Assembly (NCBI GenBank): GCA_910585705.1
Contig: CAJUER010000001.1
Coordinates: 469,406 to 533,405 of the forward strand
Length of the DNA: 64,000 bases
DNA from: an uncultured Christensenella sp.
Lineage (GTDB): Bacteria > Bacillota > Clostridia > Christensenellales > Borkfalkiaceae
Direction: 5' to 3'
Positions 46,025 to 54,621 of the stretch are shown in pieces (the stretch's first letter is position 1; each line of letters opens with the position of its first letter). The notes under the pieces were generated by a model, which saw nothing but the letters and a program-made list of their open reading frames with translations, did not search any database and was not told the DNA's origin. A program made the translations under genes and the position numbers.

Positions 46025-46054
46025 AGTATACTACACCGATAAAGCCAAAGTCAA
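46025..46054 (-). promoter_or_regulatory. Promoter of the car operon
   Basis: On the minus strand TTGACT (46054-46049) and TATACT (46030-46025) are 18 bases apart. It starts a leader of about 250 bases to carA that contains the leader ORF and terminator. It begins just after the YgjP-like gene ends. Confidence 0.7.
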
Positions 46055-46077
46055 GCAAATTGACGATGTTTATATAT

Positions 46078-46737
46078 TTAAAACTTACTTGTTTTCGCCC
46101 TGTATAAATTAATTAAAAAATCATACCCTTTTAAAGATTTTCTGATTTTTTTATAATCGGGGATAACTTGCTGCACAGACCTCCAAAACTCAGGGGAATG
46201 ATTGAAATGTTTAGTATGCACAAGCTCGTGAACAATTACATAGTTTTGGATTTCGAAAGGCAACATAAACAAGATATAGTTGAAGCTGATATTATGCTTT
46301 GCGTCGCAACAACCCCACTTGCCTTTGTACGACTTTACAGAAAAAGTGTTTACCGTTATCCGCATACTTTCCGCAATGTTTCGGGCAAGCGCAAGAAAAC
46401 TTTCGGAAAACTTTTTAATAAAAGTCTCCTTGATTTTTTGTACTGACTTAACGTAGACGCCTTCGGGCATAATTTCGTTTCTGTCGGAAATTATAAGTGG
46501 AAGCTTCTTGCCGCAGACATATACGCTTTTATAATCTATAATATCCTGATTTGCATTAAGATTAATAAGGTTTGAATTTATAACTTTCTCAAGCCACGCT
46601 TTTTTGGAGTTCAAAAATTCTTCTATCCGCTTTTCGGATAAATGCAAAGGTACGCGCACGGTTATTTTATTTTTGTGCGAAACGCAAACCGAAATAGTCT
46701 TTCTTACGGAGCGAAGTACTTCGTAACTATATTGCAT
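46078..46737 (-). CDS. YgjP-like M48/SprT-type metallopeptidase-fold protein
   Basis: A 219-residue protein of the YgjP (DUF45) family with zinc motif H170-E-L-V-H174 and a further His at 180 (ELVHTKHFNHSPEFW). WGCCDAKHNISFNY is the conserved preceding stretch. Members are predicted metal-dependent hydrolases; the physiological role is not settled. It overlaps the thioesterase gene by 11 bases and is second in that pair. Confidence 0.82.
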   Translation of the reverse strand: MQYSYEVLRSVRKTISVCVSHKNKITVRVPLHLSEKRIEEFLNSKKAWLEKVINSNLINLNANQDIIDYKSVYVCGKKLPLIISDRNEIMPEGVYVKSVQKIKETFIKKFSESFLALARNIAESMRITVNTFSVKSYKGKWGCCDAKHNISFNYILFMLPFEIQNYVIVHELVHTKHFNHSPEFWRSVQQVIPDYKKIRKSLKGYDFLINLYRAKTSKF

Positions 46738-47458
46738 TAAACTTAATCCTCATCTGTACGCGCAACTCGTTCTCAACACTGCCTTCTATAAGCCAAAAAT
46801 CCCCTTCGCGCTTTTTTGAAAAATCAATAACTTCCCCCGAAAGGCACTGCTTATTATAAGTTATCTGAAAACTTTGAACAGATTTGTATTCCAAATCTTC
46901 AAGACTGAACACGTCCATAAGGAAATCGGCGTACTTCGTATTGTTAACGTGAAAATAGTGGTCGCAATCGGAGTAAGCAACTTTTTTTGAATAAACCTTA
47001 TCCCCGCCCGCAATACGCGGAATTTTCCAGCCGTTAAAATCTATACTCCGTTCGGTGTTATATCCTTCCAAATCGCTTTCGCTGAAAAATGTTACCGACG
47101 GTAACAGAGTAAAATTTTTAAGATCTATCATCCCCCATCGCGCGGTTGCAACGCCCACTTTTTCATTGCCGCAATAAAGCTCGTAATCCCTCAAAAATAC
47201 AATATGTTTAGGTTTTAACGGCCAGGTATGCACCGTCAGCTCATTACCGAGTTTTATATCTTTATAAAGCTCAACGTAATAGTTTACAACTATAAAACCT
47301 ATATTCTTCGGCGCAATATCTTTATACCCAAAGCCCAGTTCATCGGCGGATAAACATGACGACTCTTCCATAAACGATAAAAGCGTAGACAGTTTCAAAT
47401 TATCGTAAGCGTCAACGTCGGTATATTTCAACTCGTATTTTTTTATATGCCTATACAT
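46727..47458 (-). CDS. Acyl-ACP thioesterase (FatA/FatB-like)
   Basis: Double hot-dog thioesterase of 243 residues that releases free fatty acids from acyl carrier protein. The N-terminal half begins YELKYTDVDAYDNLKLSTLLSFMEE and has VVNYYVELY and ATARWGMIDL; the second half begins YSKKVAYSDCDHYFHVNNTKYADF, holding the Asn/His region of the active site. Such enzymes are common in gut Clostridia. GGAG precedes the ATG. The YgjP-like gene overlaps its end. Confidence 0.88.
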   Translation of the reverse strand: MYRHIKKYELKYTDVDAYDNLKLSTLLSFMEESSCLSADELGFGYKDIAPKNIGFIVVNYYVELYKDIKLGNELTVHTWPLKPKHIVFLRDYELYCGNEKVGVATARWGMIDLKNFTLLPSVTFFSESDLEGYNTERSIDFNGWKIPRIAGGDKVYSKKVAYSDCDHYFHVNNTKYADFLMDVFSLEDLEYKSVQSFQITYNKQCLSGEVIDFSKKREGDFWLIEGSVENELRVQMRIKFNAI

Positions 47459-47487
47459 ATTAGACTCCGTAAAATTCTTTAAATGAA

Positions 47488-47516
47488 TTTTAACACTAAA
47501 ACAAAAAAAAGTCCAT
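47488..47516 (-). promoter_or_regulatory. Possible promoter of the thioesterase gene
   Basis: On the minus strand TGGACT and TAAAAT are 17 bases apart, about 30 bases before the ATG. The -35 box matches consensus at four of six positions. It faces the divergent PadR-like promoter with a palindrome between them. Confidence 0.45.
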
Positions 47517-47538
47517 CAAAACGCTAAAAAAACGCAAT

Positions 47539-47551
47539 TATGTCAGACATA
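47539..47551. promoter_or_regulatory. Palindrome TATGTC-A-GACATA between divergent promoters, candidate operator
   Basis: An inverted repeat of ATGT/ACAT half sites lies between the thioesterase and PadR-like promoters, about 25 bases upstream of the latter's -35 box. PadR-family regulators commonly bind ATGT...ACAT repeats near their own genes. The same core occurs at 244-260. An operator role is inferred. Confidence 0.45.
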
Positions 47552-47575
47552 GTACCCTTTATTATCATCAAAACA

Positions 47576-47604
47576 TTGACACAATCGACAAAATATGATA
47601 AAAT
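47576..47604 (+). promoter_or_regulatory. Promoter of the PadR-like gene
   Basis: TTGACA and TAAAAT are 17 bases apart, giving a leader of about 20-25 bases to the ATG at 47633, with GGAGG in between. The -35 box is an exact consensus match. Confidence 0.75.
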
Positions 47605-47632
47605 AATTATATTATTACGGAGGAAAAATCCT

Positions 47633-49381
47633 ATGAACGAGGAAAAGTTCGCAAGCGACGAAACGGAAAAATCCGACAGCTCTGCCGTTAAGGAAAATGA
47701 AAATAAAAGCGCAATCAGCGCCGACCTTATCAGAGGACATATTAATACCATTATTCTCCGCACGCTATATGAACGCGACAAATACGGCTACGAGATAATA
47801 GAAGAAATAGAAAATAAAAGTCACGGCCAGTATTCACTCAAACAGCCCACACTTTACAGTGCTCTTAAAAGGCTTGAAACGCAGGGCTACATAAACGCGT
47901 ATTGGAAGACTGACGAAATATCGCAGGGCGGTCGCAGAAAGTATTACACCCTTACCGATTCGGGACGTGAAATTACCGAGAAAAATCAAGCCGAATGGGA
48001 ATATTCCAGAACGGTTATCGACAATCTTATTTCCGACCGTTCTTTCGATTTTTCACAACCCGCACCCAACAGCGTAGATTTTAAAATTTTAAAAAAATCA
48101 ACTTCGCGCGTGCCCGTTATGAAATTCGATTACGACGATGACGATGATGAGTACAATGATGAGTTTTATAACAAAATAATTGACGACAATCATGCAAGTG
48201 AAGCAAAAGCAGATAGCACGGAAGAAAAATCATTCGATACTCTTTCGAAGGTTGACGTTAAGCCGGAAACGATTACGGCTTACACCGAAGAAACTGTTTA
48301 TTACGAAGCGGCGTCAGTTGTACAGCCTTCACCTATATTGACTACTTCTCCTCACCCCGAATCGAAACCCCATACGGAGCTTGACTCTGTGGTCAAAGAC
48401 AAACCGATTACCGAGTTGCAGGAAGAAGAAAACGAAGTTTCTGAGCCTGTTTATAACGACCCCGCCCCCGCTTCGATAATCGAACCTTTTATCGAACATA
48501 ATAACGGGCCAGTACGCGTTATCGATGAGGTTGCGCCTCAACTCGAACCTGTTCGCATTATTGAAACGGTAAAAGTAGAACAACGTCCCGTCAGGGAAGA
48601 TACCGAAGACCGTGCGCCGATCATCGAAGAAGACCCTCCTATGACAGCCGAACAACGGCGTATCGTTCACGAAAATTATTTGCGTCTTATATCCGAGCCG
48701 GTGCGTGAAGAGCCGCACGAGGTTGAACAAGTTCCCGTCGCAGACGATATTGACACTGAAAAACTTATATATAACAATAAACCGGAAACTGAACGCGATT
48801 ATAGAAATCTCGTAAATAAGCTTTTTATTAAAACGATTAAATATAATCCGCAGACCGAAGAGAAAGCCGATTATGCTAAACAAACCGCTAAGCCGGATGT
48901 TGACGACCTTACGTCAAAAGCCAACAGCGACGGATTGAAAATCAATTCGGCAGATCATGTTATATCGGGCTCACACAAAAAAAGCTATAATCGTGGCAGT
49001 TGCCTTTTTAAAAGTTCTTTGATAATTTCAATTATTTTCCTTCTTGAATTTACCCTTTGCCTCCTATTCAGAAAAGAACTTGAAATCGGTTTGGCTTATC
49101 CGTTTGTAATTCTTGCCGTAGCGGCGACACAGTTGCTTATATTCGGCGTACTTTATTACACTGATATCGGTAAGTATTCAAGAAAACCCAGTTCACTTAT
49201 TTACCTGTCCGCTTGCATAATAGTAACTATAATTCTTATATTTATTATTTTCATCGTTTCGCTAATAATCGGCGTTAACTTTGCTTCGGCAGGGAGCATT
49301 CTTTCGAAAATAATCATTCCCTGCTTTATAGCACTGAATATTCCCGCTTTCGGAGTCTGCTTCTACTTTTTCAGTAAATAA
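47633..49381 (+). CDS. PadR-family DNA-binding protein with acidic linker and four C-terminal membrane segments
   Basis: Residues 33-115 form a PadR winged helix: LIRGHINTIILRTLYERDKYGY, SLKQPTLYSALKRLETQGYI and GGRRKYYTLTDSG. Residues 150-450 are low in hydrophobic residues and rich in Glu, Asp, Pro and Val, probably disordered. From about 459 four hydrophobic segments follow (near 459-480, 487-508, 522-546, 557-580). The frame opens at 47540, but ATG 47633 has GGAGG and lies after the promoter. It looks like a membrane-tethered one-component regulator; its target and signal are unknown. A hairpin terminator follows. Confidence 0.82.
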   Translation: MNEEKFASDETEKSDSSAVKENENKSAISADLIRGHINTIILRTLYERDKYGYEIIEEIENKSHGQYSLKQPTLYSALKRLETQGYINAYWKTDEISQGGRRKYYTLTDSGREITEKNQAEWEYSRTVIDNLISDRSFDFSQPAPNSVDFKILKKSTSRVPVMKFDYDDDDDEYNDEFYNKIIDDNHASEAKADSTEEKSFDTLSKVDVKPETITAYTEETVYYEAASVVQPSPILTTSPHPESKPHTELDSVVKDKPITELQEEENEVSEPVYNDPAPASIIEPFIEHNNGPVRVIDEVAPQLEPVRIIETVKVEQRPVREDTEDRAPIIEEDPPMTAEQRRIVHENYLRLISEPVREEPHEVEQVPVADDIDTEKLIYNNKPETERDYRNLVNKLFIKTIKYNPQTEEKADYAKQTAKPDVDDLTSKANSDGLKINSADHVISGSHKKSYNRGSCLFKSSLIISIIFLLEFTLCLLFRKELEIGLAYPFVILAVAATQLLIFGVLYYTDIGKYSRKPSSLIYLSACIIVTIILIFIIFIVSLIIGVNFASAGSILSKIIIPCFIALNIPAFGVCFYFFSK

Positions 49382-49422
49382 TATAAAATAGAAACACTAG
49401 TTACAATGTGTTAAATATGATT

Positions 49423-49456
49423 AAAGAGCAAGGATAATTATCCTTGCTCTTTTCTT
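49423..49456 (+). terminator. Terminator after the PadR-like gene
   Basis: A perfect 15-base inverted repeat AAAGAGCAAGGATAA with no extra loop bases is followed by TCTTT, 41 bases after the stop codon. The stem has a GC core (GAGCAAGG). Confidence 0.8.
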
Positions 49457-49828
49457 TAATGCTGATAAAATTTAACTATAAAACATTATAATTTAAAGAA
49501 AAGTAAAATGCTTATTAATTTCAGCTCATCAAAGAAATCAATGCTTTACTTAAACGAAGCAATTCCACTCCGCACAATGTAACAATCACTTTTTTTCGTC
49601 TTTATCTAAAACAATTCTTTCATAGAATTATAATCTTTAAAAATTTTGCTTATGCCCACCACTCAACCACAATTTAACCTATGCTTGCGGAATAGATTCA
49701 TCATCTTTACCGACGGTAAAATTTTTTTCGCACAACTCTTATTGCTTAGTTAATAACGCGTTTTGAGTATCGTTTTTGTATTTGATATGTGTCAAACCGC
49801 TGAATTTTAATATTCTAACTATAAAAAT
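49457..49828. other. Non-coding stretch with no recognised feature
   Basis: About 370 AT-rich bases lie between the convergent PadR-like and rny genes. I see no frame with a plausible start and ribosome site, no tRNA and no long repeat. A minus-strand TATAAT occurs near 49631 without a good -35 partner. A long plus-strand frame starting at 49776 is the reverse of rny and is not a gene. Confidence 0.5.
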
Positions 49829-49865
49829 TAGCACACTATACTTCGATTACAAAGATAGTGTGCTA
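49829..49865 (-). terminator. Terminator after rny
   Basis: Perfect 11-base arms TAGCACACTAT/ATAGTGTGCTA surround a 15-base loop, and on the minus strand are followed by ATTTTTATAG. It lies 46 bases beyond the rny stop. Confidence 0.7.
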
Positions 49866-49910
49866 TTCGTTTGTCACAAACTTTATATACTAAATGATGC
49901 AATAGCTATG

Positions 49911-51524
49911 TTATTTCGCAAACTCGCTTGCACGGAATTCTCTGATAACGTTTACTTTTATCTGACCGGGATATTCCAATTCTTTTTCGATTTTCTTCGC
50001 TATATCCTTAGCAAGGAACATTGTCTGCGCGTCGTCAATCTGTTCGGGTTTGACTATAACGCGCACTTCTCTTCCCGCCTGTATTGCGTAACACTTGTCA
50101 ACGCCGCGAAAGTTTCCCGCAATAGATTCCAGCTTTTCAAGTCGCTTAACGTAGTTTGTACCCGTCTCCCTTCTTGCGCCAGGTCTTGCGCCCGATATAG
50201 CATCTGCGGCGGCAACAAGCACCGCTTCGATTGTAGTAGGCTCTACGTCGCCGTGATGAGCTTCTATGGCGTTGATAATCTTTCCGCTTTCCCTGTACTT
50301 CTTTGCAAGGTCGGCGCCTATCTGAATATGCGTACCTTCCTGCTCGTGGTCTACAGCTTTACCTATGTCGTGCAAAAGTCCCGCACGTTTCGCAAGAGTA
50401 ACGTCAAGTCCGAGCTCGGAAGCCATAAGCCCCGCAAGCTGAGAAACTTCTATCGAATGTTTGTATACGTTCTGACCGTAGCTTGTCCTGTATTTAAGTC
50501 TGCCGAGAAGTTTTATAACTTCGGGATGCAGTCCGAAAATACCGACTTCGAACATTGCGCTTTCGCCTGCCGCTTTAATTTCGGCATCCATCTCTTTCTT
50601 AACTTTTTCTACGGTTTCTTCTATCCTTGCAGGATGAATTCTTCCGTCGGTAATAAGTTTTTCAAGTGAAAGTCTCGCAATTTCGCGCCTTACTGGATCA
50701 AATCCGGAAAGGATTACAACTTCGGGAGTATCGTCGATAATCAACTCGATTCCGGTTGCATTTTCAATCGCACGGATATTTCTGCCTTCTCTGCCGATGA
50801 GTCTTGCTTTCATATCGTCACTCGGAAGCTGAACAACCGACACGGTTATTTCCGAAGCATGGTCTGCGGCGCAACGCTGAATTGCCAGCGACACGATTTT
50901 TTTCGCTTCCTGTACGGCTTCGTCTTTCGCAGTCTGCTCGATATTTCTTACCTGCAACGCAACGTCATGGCGCGTTTCTTCCAGAATTTCGGAAGCAAGT
51001 AGCTTCTTTGCCTCGTCTTTGGTAAGCTGCGCAACCTTTTCAAGCTCCTGAACCATAAGTTCGTGCTGATGGTTGATTTTTTCCTGAGTTTTCTTTACTT
51101 CGAGTTCCTTGTTTGCGAGTTCCCTTTTCTGCTGCTCGATACCGTCGTTTCTCTTGTTCAGAGCCTCGTCCTTTTTATCAAGCGAATCCTCCTTCTGCAA
51201 AAGTCTTTGTTCCATTTTTTGCAGCTCGAGTTTTTTCTCTCTAGTTTCTCTTTCGAACTCGTTTCTTAATTGCAGTTCCTGTTCCTTTGCTTCTAATATT
51301 GCCTCTTTTTTCAATGCTTTACATTCAAGTGAAGCGTCGTCAATCATCTTTTTAGTTCTTGTCTGAACTTCACCCAATCTCTTTTCCGTCAGTTTTCTGT
51401 TGATTAAAAAACCGACCAAAAAACCAATACCGAGCGCAACGACAATTCCTATGGAAAGTCCTACGGCTAAACCCACGTTTGCGTTGCCCGCAAGAAACAG
51501 GACGCTTAACATATTTGCTTTCAT
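49911..51524 (-). CDS. rny: Ribonuclease Y
   Basis: Membrane-anchored endoribonuclease that starts mRNA decay in Bacillota. An N-terminal transmembrane segment (about 15-42) is followed by a long coiled coil rich in Lys, Glu and Gln (about 45-200), a KH domain with LIGREGRNIRAIENATG near 240-255, and an HD domain with LLHDIGKAVDHE near 387-398. The length of 537 is slightly above B. subtilis. AGGAGG precedes the ATG. It is transcribed alone between two terminators. Confidence 0.95.
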   Translation of the reverse strand: MKANMLSVLFLAGNANVGLAVGLSIGIVVALGIGFLVGFLINRKLTEKRLGEVQTRTKKMIDDASLECKALKKEAILEAKEQELQLRNEFERETREKKLELQKMEQRLLQKEDSLDKKDEALNKRNDGIEQQKRELANKELEVKKTQEKINHQHELMVQELEKVAQLTKDEAKKLLASEILEETRHDVALQVRNIEQTAKDEAVQEAKKIVSLAIQRCAADHASEITVSVVQLPSDDMKARLIGREGRNIRAIENATGIELIIDDTPEVVILSGFDPVRREIARLSLEKLITDGRIHPARIEETVEKVKKEMDAEIKAAGESAMFEVGIFGLHPEVIKLLGRLKYRTSYGQNVYKHSIEVSQLAGLMASELGLDVTLAKRAGLLHDIGKAVDHEQEGTHIQIGADLAKKYRESGKIINAIEAHHGDVEPTTIEAVLVAAADAISGARPGARRETGTNYVKRLEKLESIAGNFRGVDKCYAIQAGREVRVIVKPEQIDDAQTMFLAKDIAKKIEKELEYPGQIKVNVIREFRASEFAK

Positions 51525-51595
51525 ATAAGCCTCCTGAATAATGTTTTAAATATATACGAACTCCGCCGAAACGGAGCAGTTTATATCCATATTCT

Positions 51596-51624
51596 ATTTT
51601 ACACCCAACGGATTAAAAAGTCAA
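51596..51624 (-). promoter_or_regulatory. Promoter of rny, with a leader hairpin
   Basis: On the minus strand TTGACT (51624-51619) and TAAAAT (51601-51596) are 17 bases apart. The resulting leader of about 65 bases contains a short hairpin CTCCG-TTTCGG-CGGAG upstream of the AGGAGG site; no T tract follows it. Confidence 0.72.
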
Positions 51625-51653
51625 TTTATTAAAATAAATACTTTATATAATAT

Positions 51654-51679
51654 AAAAAAAAGGCGGAACAAGCCGCCTT
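51654..51679 (-). terminator. Terminator of the ftsK-to-nadE unit
   Basis: Stem AAGGCGG/CCGCCTT with a six-base loop directly after the nadE stop is followed on the minus strand by a run of about nine T residues. Confidence 0.9.
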
Positions 51680-51686
51680 AATTATT

Positions 51687-53594
51687 CTAATTTATATCGT
51701 CAAGCCATATTTTTGCAACTGCGTCCGAAGGCATTCTCCAATCGCCGCGCGGAGAAAGTGAAACCGAGCCTATTTTTACTCCGTCAGGCAAGCAAGAACG
51801 CTTGAATTGTTGCGCAAAAAACCGCGTATAAAAATTTTTAAGCCATTTTTTAATTGTTTCAGCGTCATACACTCCGCAAAACGCCTGTTCCGCAAGAAAC
51901 TGCACCTTTGACGGTTTGAACCCGTAGCGCACAGCGTAATATAAGAAGAAATCGTGCAAAATATAGGGTCCTATCAAATCTTCCGTTTTCTGGGAAATTT
52001 CGCCGTTTGCGGAAGGAGGCAAAAGCTCGGGACTGATTTCGGTGTTCACAATATTTTTAAGTACGTTGCCGCACTCTCCGCCTAATCTCTCCGCTTCGTA
52101 CTCTATAAGATACTTAACAAGCGTTTTCGGCACGGAACAGTTCACTCCGTACATCGACATATGGTCGCCGTTATAAGTCGCCCAACCAAGCGCCAGCTCG
52201 CTCAAATCGCCGGTACCGACAACAAGTCCGCTAGTCTGATTTGCAATATCCATAAGTATAAGCGTTCTCATTCGCGCCTGTGCGTTTTCATAGGTTACGT
52301 CGTGCTTATCAGTATCCTGTTCAATATCTTTAAAATGCTGTAAAACACTATCGGTTATAGAAATCATCCTGCCTGTAACACCAAGAGACTCTATAAGCAT
52401 TAACGAGCTTGCTTTGGTTTTTTCCGTAGTGCCGAATCCGGGCATAGTAACGGCAATAATATCTTTCAGATCTTTACCGAGAGAGTTAAATGCGCGGCAA
52501 GTAACCAAAAGCGCCAAAGCGGAATCAAGTCCGCCGGAAATTCCTATTACCGCAGTTTTACAATTTGTGTGCAGTAAACGTTTTTCAAGCCCCTTCTGCT
52601 GAATAGTTAATATCCTATCGATGCGACGATTTAAATTAGCGCTGTCCTGCGGAATAAACGGAGTTTTAGAAAACTCACGCAAAAGTTTTTCCGGTTTTAA
52701 ATTAGTTTTAAAAGTCTTTATGCAATACTTTTCTTCGCTTTCGCCGTCATAAACGCTTGCCGTCCTTCTGCGCTCGGCTGAAAGCATCTCCACGTCTATT
52801 TCACCGTATATCAATCCGTTTTCAAACAGCTTGCTTTCGGCAAGAATTTTGCCGTTTTCCGCTATAATATTATGCCCGGAAAATACCGCGTCTGTAGTAC
52901 TTTCGCCGTCGCCGGAATCGCAATAAACATAACCCGCAACCAACTTAGCCGACTGAATTTCAATAAGCTTCCTTCTGTATTCGGCTTTACCTACCGTTTC
53001 GTTACTGCAAGAAAGATTGACGATAATATTCGCGCCTGCCCGCGCGTGTTGAATCGACGGAGATTGCGGAGCCCAAACGTCTTCGCATATTTCCGCCGCA
53101 ACGGTAAAATCATTGCAATTATTTGCCGAGAATATTAAACGCGTATCGAGTAATACTTCTTTACCGCCTATTTCAACCGTTAGCGGAGTTTTCGGCGCGG
53201 AAGAAAAGTTGCGCTTTTCATAAAACTCGCCGTAATTAGGCAAATACGTTTTGGGAACGGCGCCCAAAATCTCGCCGTGCGACACAGCAACCGCACAATT
53301 GTACAGCCTACCGCAATTGGCAACAGGTGCGCCTATAAAAACAAGCGTATCCACGTCCTCAGTCGCTTTGCATATTTTTTTAAATGCATCATCGCATGAG
53401 GATAAAAGTGCGGTTTGATTGAATAGATCTCCGCACGTATAGCCGCATAGAGAAAGTTCGGGAAAGACTGTAAGCTGACTTCCGTTTTTAGCGCTTTCTT
53501 TTATTGCTTTTATTATCTGTTTTTCATTAAATTCAACGTCGGCAACTTTAATTTGCGGAGTCGCCGCGCAAATTTTAACAAATCCGTATTGCAT
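51687..53594 (-). CDS. nadE: Glutamine-dependent NAD+ synthetase
   Basis: Final step of NAD synthesis. The N-terminal nitrilase-type glutaminase (about 1-270) has E46 in FPELSLCGY, Lys in VPKTYLPNYGEFYEKR and Cys in AAEICEDVW. The C-terminal synthetase contains the PP-loop GISGGLDSALALLV and TGDLSELALGWATYNGDHMSMY. At 635 residues it is the two-domain, ammonia-channelling type. Its ATG follows the recA stop directly, with AAGGA inside the recA end. Confidence 0.95.
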   Translation of the reverse strand: MQYGFVKICAATPQIKVADVEFNEKQIIKAIKESAKNGSQLTVFPELSLCGYTCGDLFNQTALLSSCDDAFKKICKATEDVDTLVFIGAPVANCGRLYNCAVAVSHGEILGAVPKTYLPNYGEFYEKRNFSSAPKTPLTVEIGGKEVLLDTRLIFSANNCNDFTVAAEICEDVWAPQSPSIQHARAGANIIVNLSCSNETVGKAEYRRKLIEIQSAKLVAGYVYCDSGDGESTTDAVFSGHNIIAENGKILAESKLFENGLIYGEIDVEMLSAERRRTASVYDGESEEKYCIKTFKTNLKPEKLLREFSKTPFIPQDSANLNRRIDRILTIQQKGLEKRLLHTNCKTAVIGISGGLDSALALLVTCRAFNSLGKDLKDIIAVTMPGFGTTEKTKASSLMLIESLGVTGRMISITDSVLQHFKDIEQDTDKHDVTYENAQARMRTLILMDIANQTSGLVVGTGDLSELALGWATYNGDHMSMYGVNCSVPKTLVKYLIEYEAERLGGECGNVLKNIVNTEISPELLPPSANGEISQKTEDLIGPYILHDFFLYYAVRYGFKPSKVQFLAEQAFCGVYDAETIKKWLKNFYTRFFAQQFKRSCLPDGVKIGSVSLSPRGDWRMPSDAVAKIWLDDIN

Positions 53595-54602
53595 TTAGTC
53601 CTTCTTCGATAATGCCGCTTTGTGCGCTTCTCTGATTTTAGCGTCAAGCTCCTTTGTAAATTCGGGATTTTCTTTAAGGTACTCCCTCATCTTTTCTCTG
53701 CCCTGCGCAAGCTTTTCCTCGTTATAATAAACGAAAGCGCCGCTCTTCGTGAGTATACCGTACTCAATTCCAAGATCGATTAGACAACCTTCCTGTGAAA
53801 TTCCTTCACCGTAAATTATATCGAACTCCGCAACTTTGAACGGAGGCGCAACTTTGTTTTTAACAACTTTGCACTTCGTTCTGTTGCCGATAACGTCCGT
53901 TCCGTTTTTAAGCGCGTCAGCCTTTCTTATATCGAGTCTTACTGTTGCAAAATATTTAAGAGCTTTACCGCCGGGCGTGGTTTCGGGATTGCCGAACATA
54001 ACACCGACCTTTTCACGAAGCTGGTTAATAAAAATTACGCACGTTTTCGAGCGGTTTGTAATAGCCGTGAGTTTACGCAGTGCCTGCGACATGAGTCTTG
54101 CCAAAAGTCCGACGTGCGTATCGCCCATATCTCCTTCGATTTCCGCTTTCGGAGTCAACGCCGCAACAGAGTCAATAACAATTACGTCAACAGCGCTTGA
54201 ACGGACGAGCGACTCGCAAATGTCAAGAGCTTGTTCACCCGTGTCGGGCTGGGATAAATATAGCTCGTTGGTGTCTACCCCGAGTGCGTGAGCATACTGT
54301 GCGTCAAGCGCGTGCTCGGCGTCAATAAACGCTGCAACGCCGCCCATCTTCTGAGTTTCCGCAATTATATGAAGCGCAACCGTAGTTTTACCGGAAGATT
54401 CTGGTCCGTAAATTTCAAGAATTCTTCCTCTGGGAACGCCGCCGACGCCCAAAGCCAGGTCTAAAGAAAGACAGCCCGTAGGAATAAATTCCAAATCGGT
54501 ACTGACTTTGTAGTCGCCCAGTTTCATAATCGAGCCTTTGCCGTACTGCTTTTCTATCATAGCAACGGTAGAGTTCAGTGCTTTAAGTTTTTCTTCGTTC
54601 AT
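53595..54602 (-). CDS. recA: Recombinase RecA
   Basis: Homologous recombination and SOS protein, 335 residues. The Walker A motif GPESSGKTT is at 66-74, Walker B VDVIVIDSVAALTPKAEIEGD follows, and INQLREKVGVMFGNPETTPGG is the DNA-binding L2 region. No inteins. AGGAG lies 11 bases before the ATG. No SOS box was recognised upstream; the gene is read from the ftsK promoter as part of the classic pgsA-cinA-recA order. Confidence 0.98.
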   Translation of the reverse strand: MNEEKLKALNSTVAMIEKQYGKGSIMKLGDYKVSTDLEFIPTGCLSLDLALGVGGVPRGRILEIYGPESSGKTTVALHIIAETQKMGGVAAFIDAEHALDAQYAHALGVDTNELYLSQPDTGEQALDICESLVRSSAVDVIVIDSVAALTPKAEIEGDMGDTHVGLLARLMSQALRKLTAITNRSKTCVIFINQLREKVGVMFGNPETTPGGKALKYFATVRLDIRKADALKNGTDVIGNRTKCKVVKNKVAPPFKVAEFDIIYGEGISQEGCLIDLGIEYGILTKSGAFVYYNEEKLAQGREKMREYLKENPEFTKELDAKIREAHKAALSKKD

Positions 54603-54621
54603 TTATGTTTATTCTCCTGAA

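Noticed and set aside
48329..48883. Minus-strand frame of 184 codons
   Set aside because: It is antisense to the acidic linker of the PadR-like gene; its Phe- and Arg-rich sequence is explained by that composition.
49776..50669. Open plus-strand frame of 297 codons
   Set aside because: It runs opposite the conserved C-terminal half of rny and across its terminator, and resembles no protein family.
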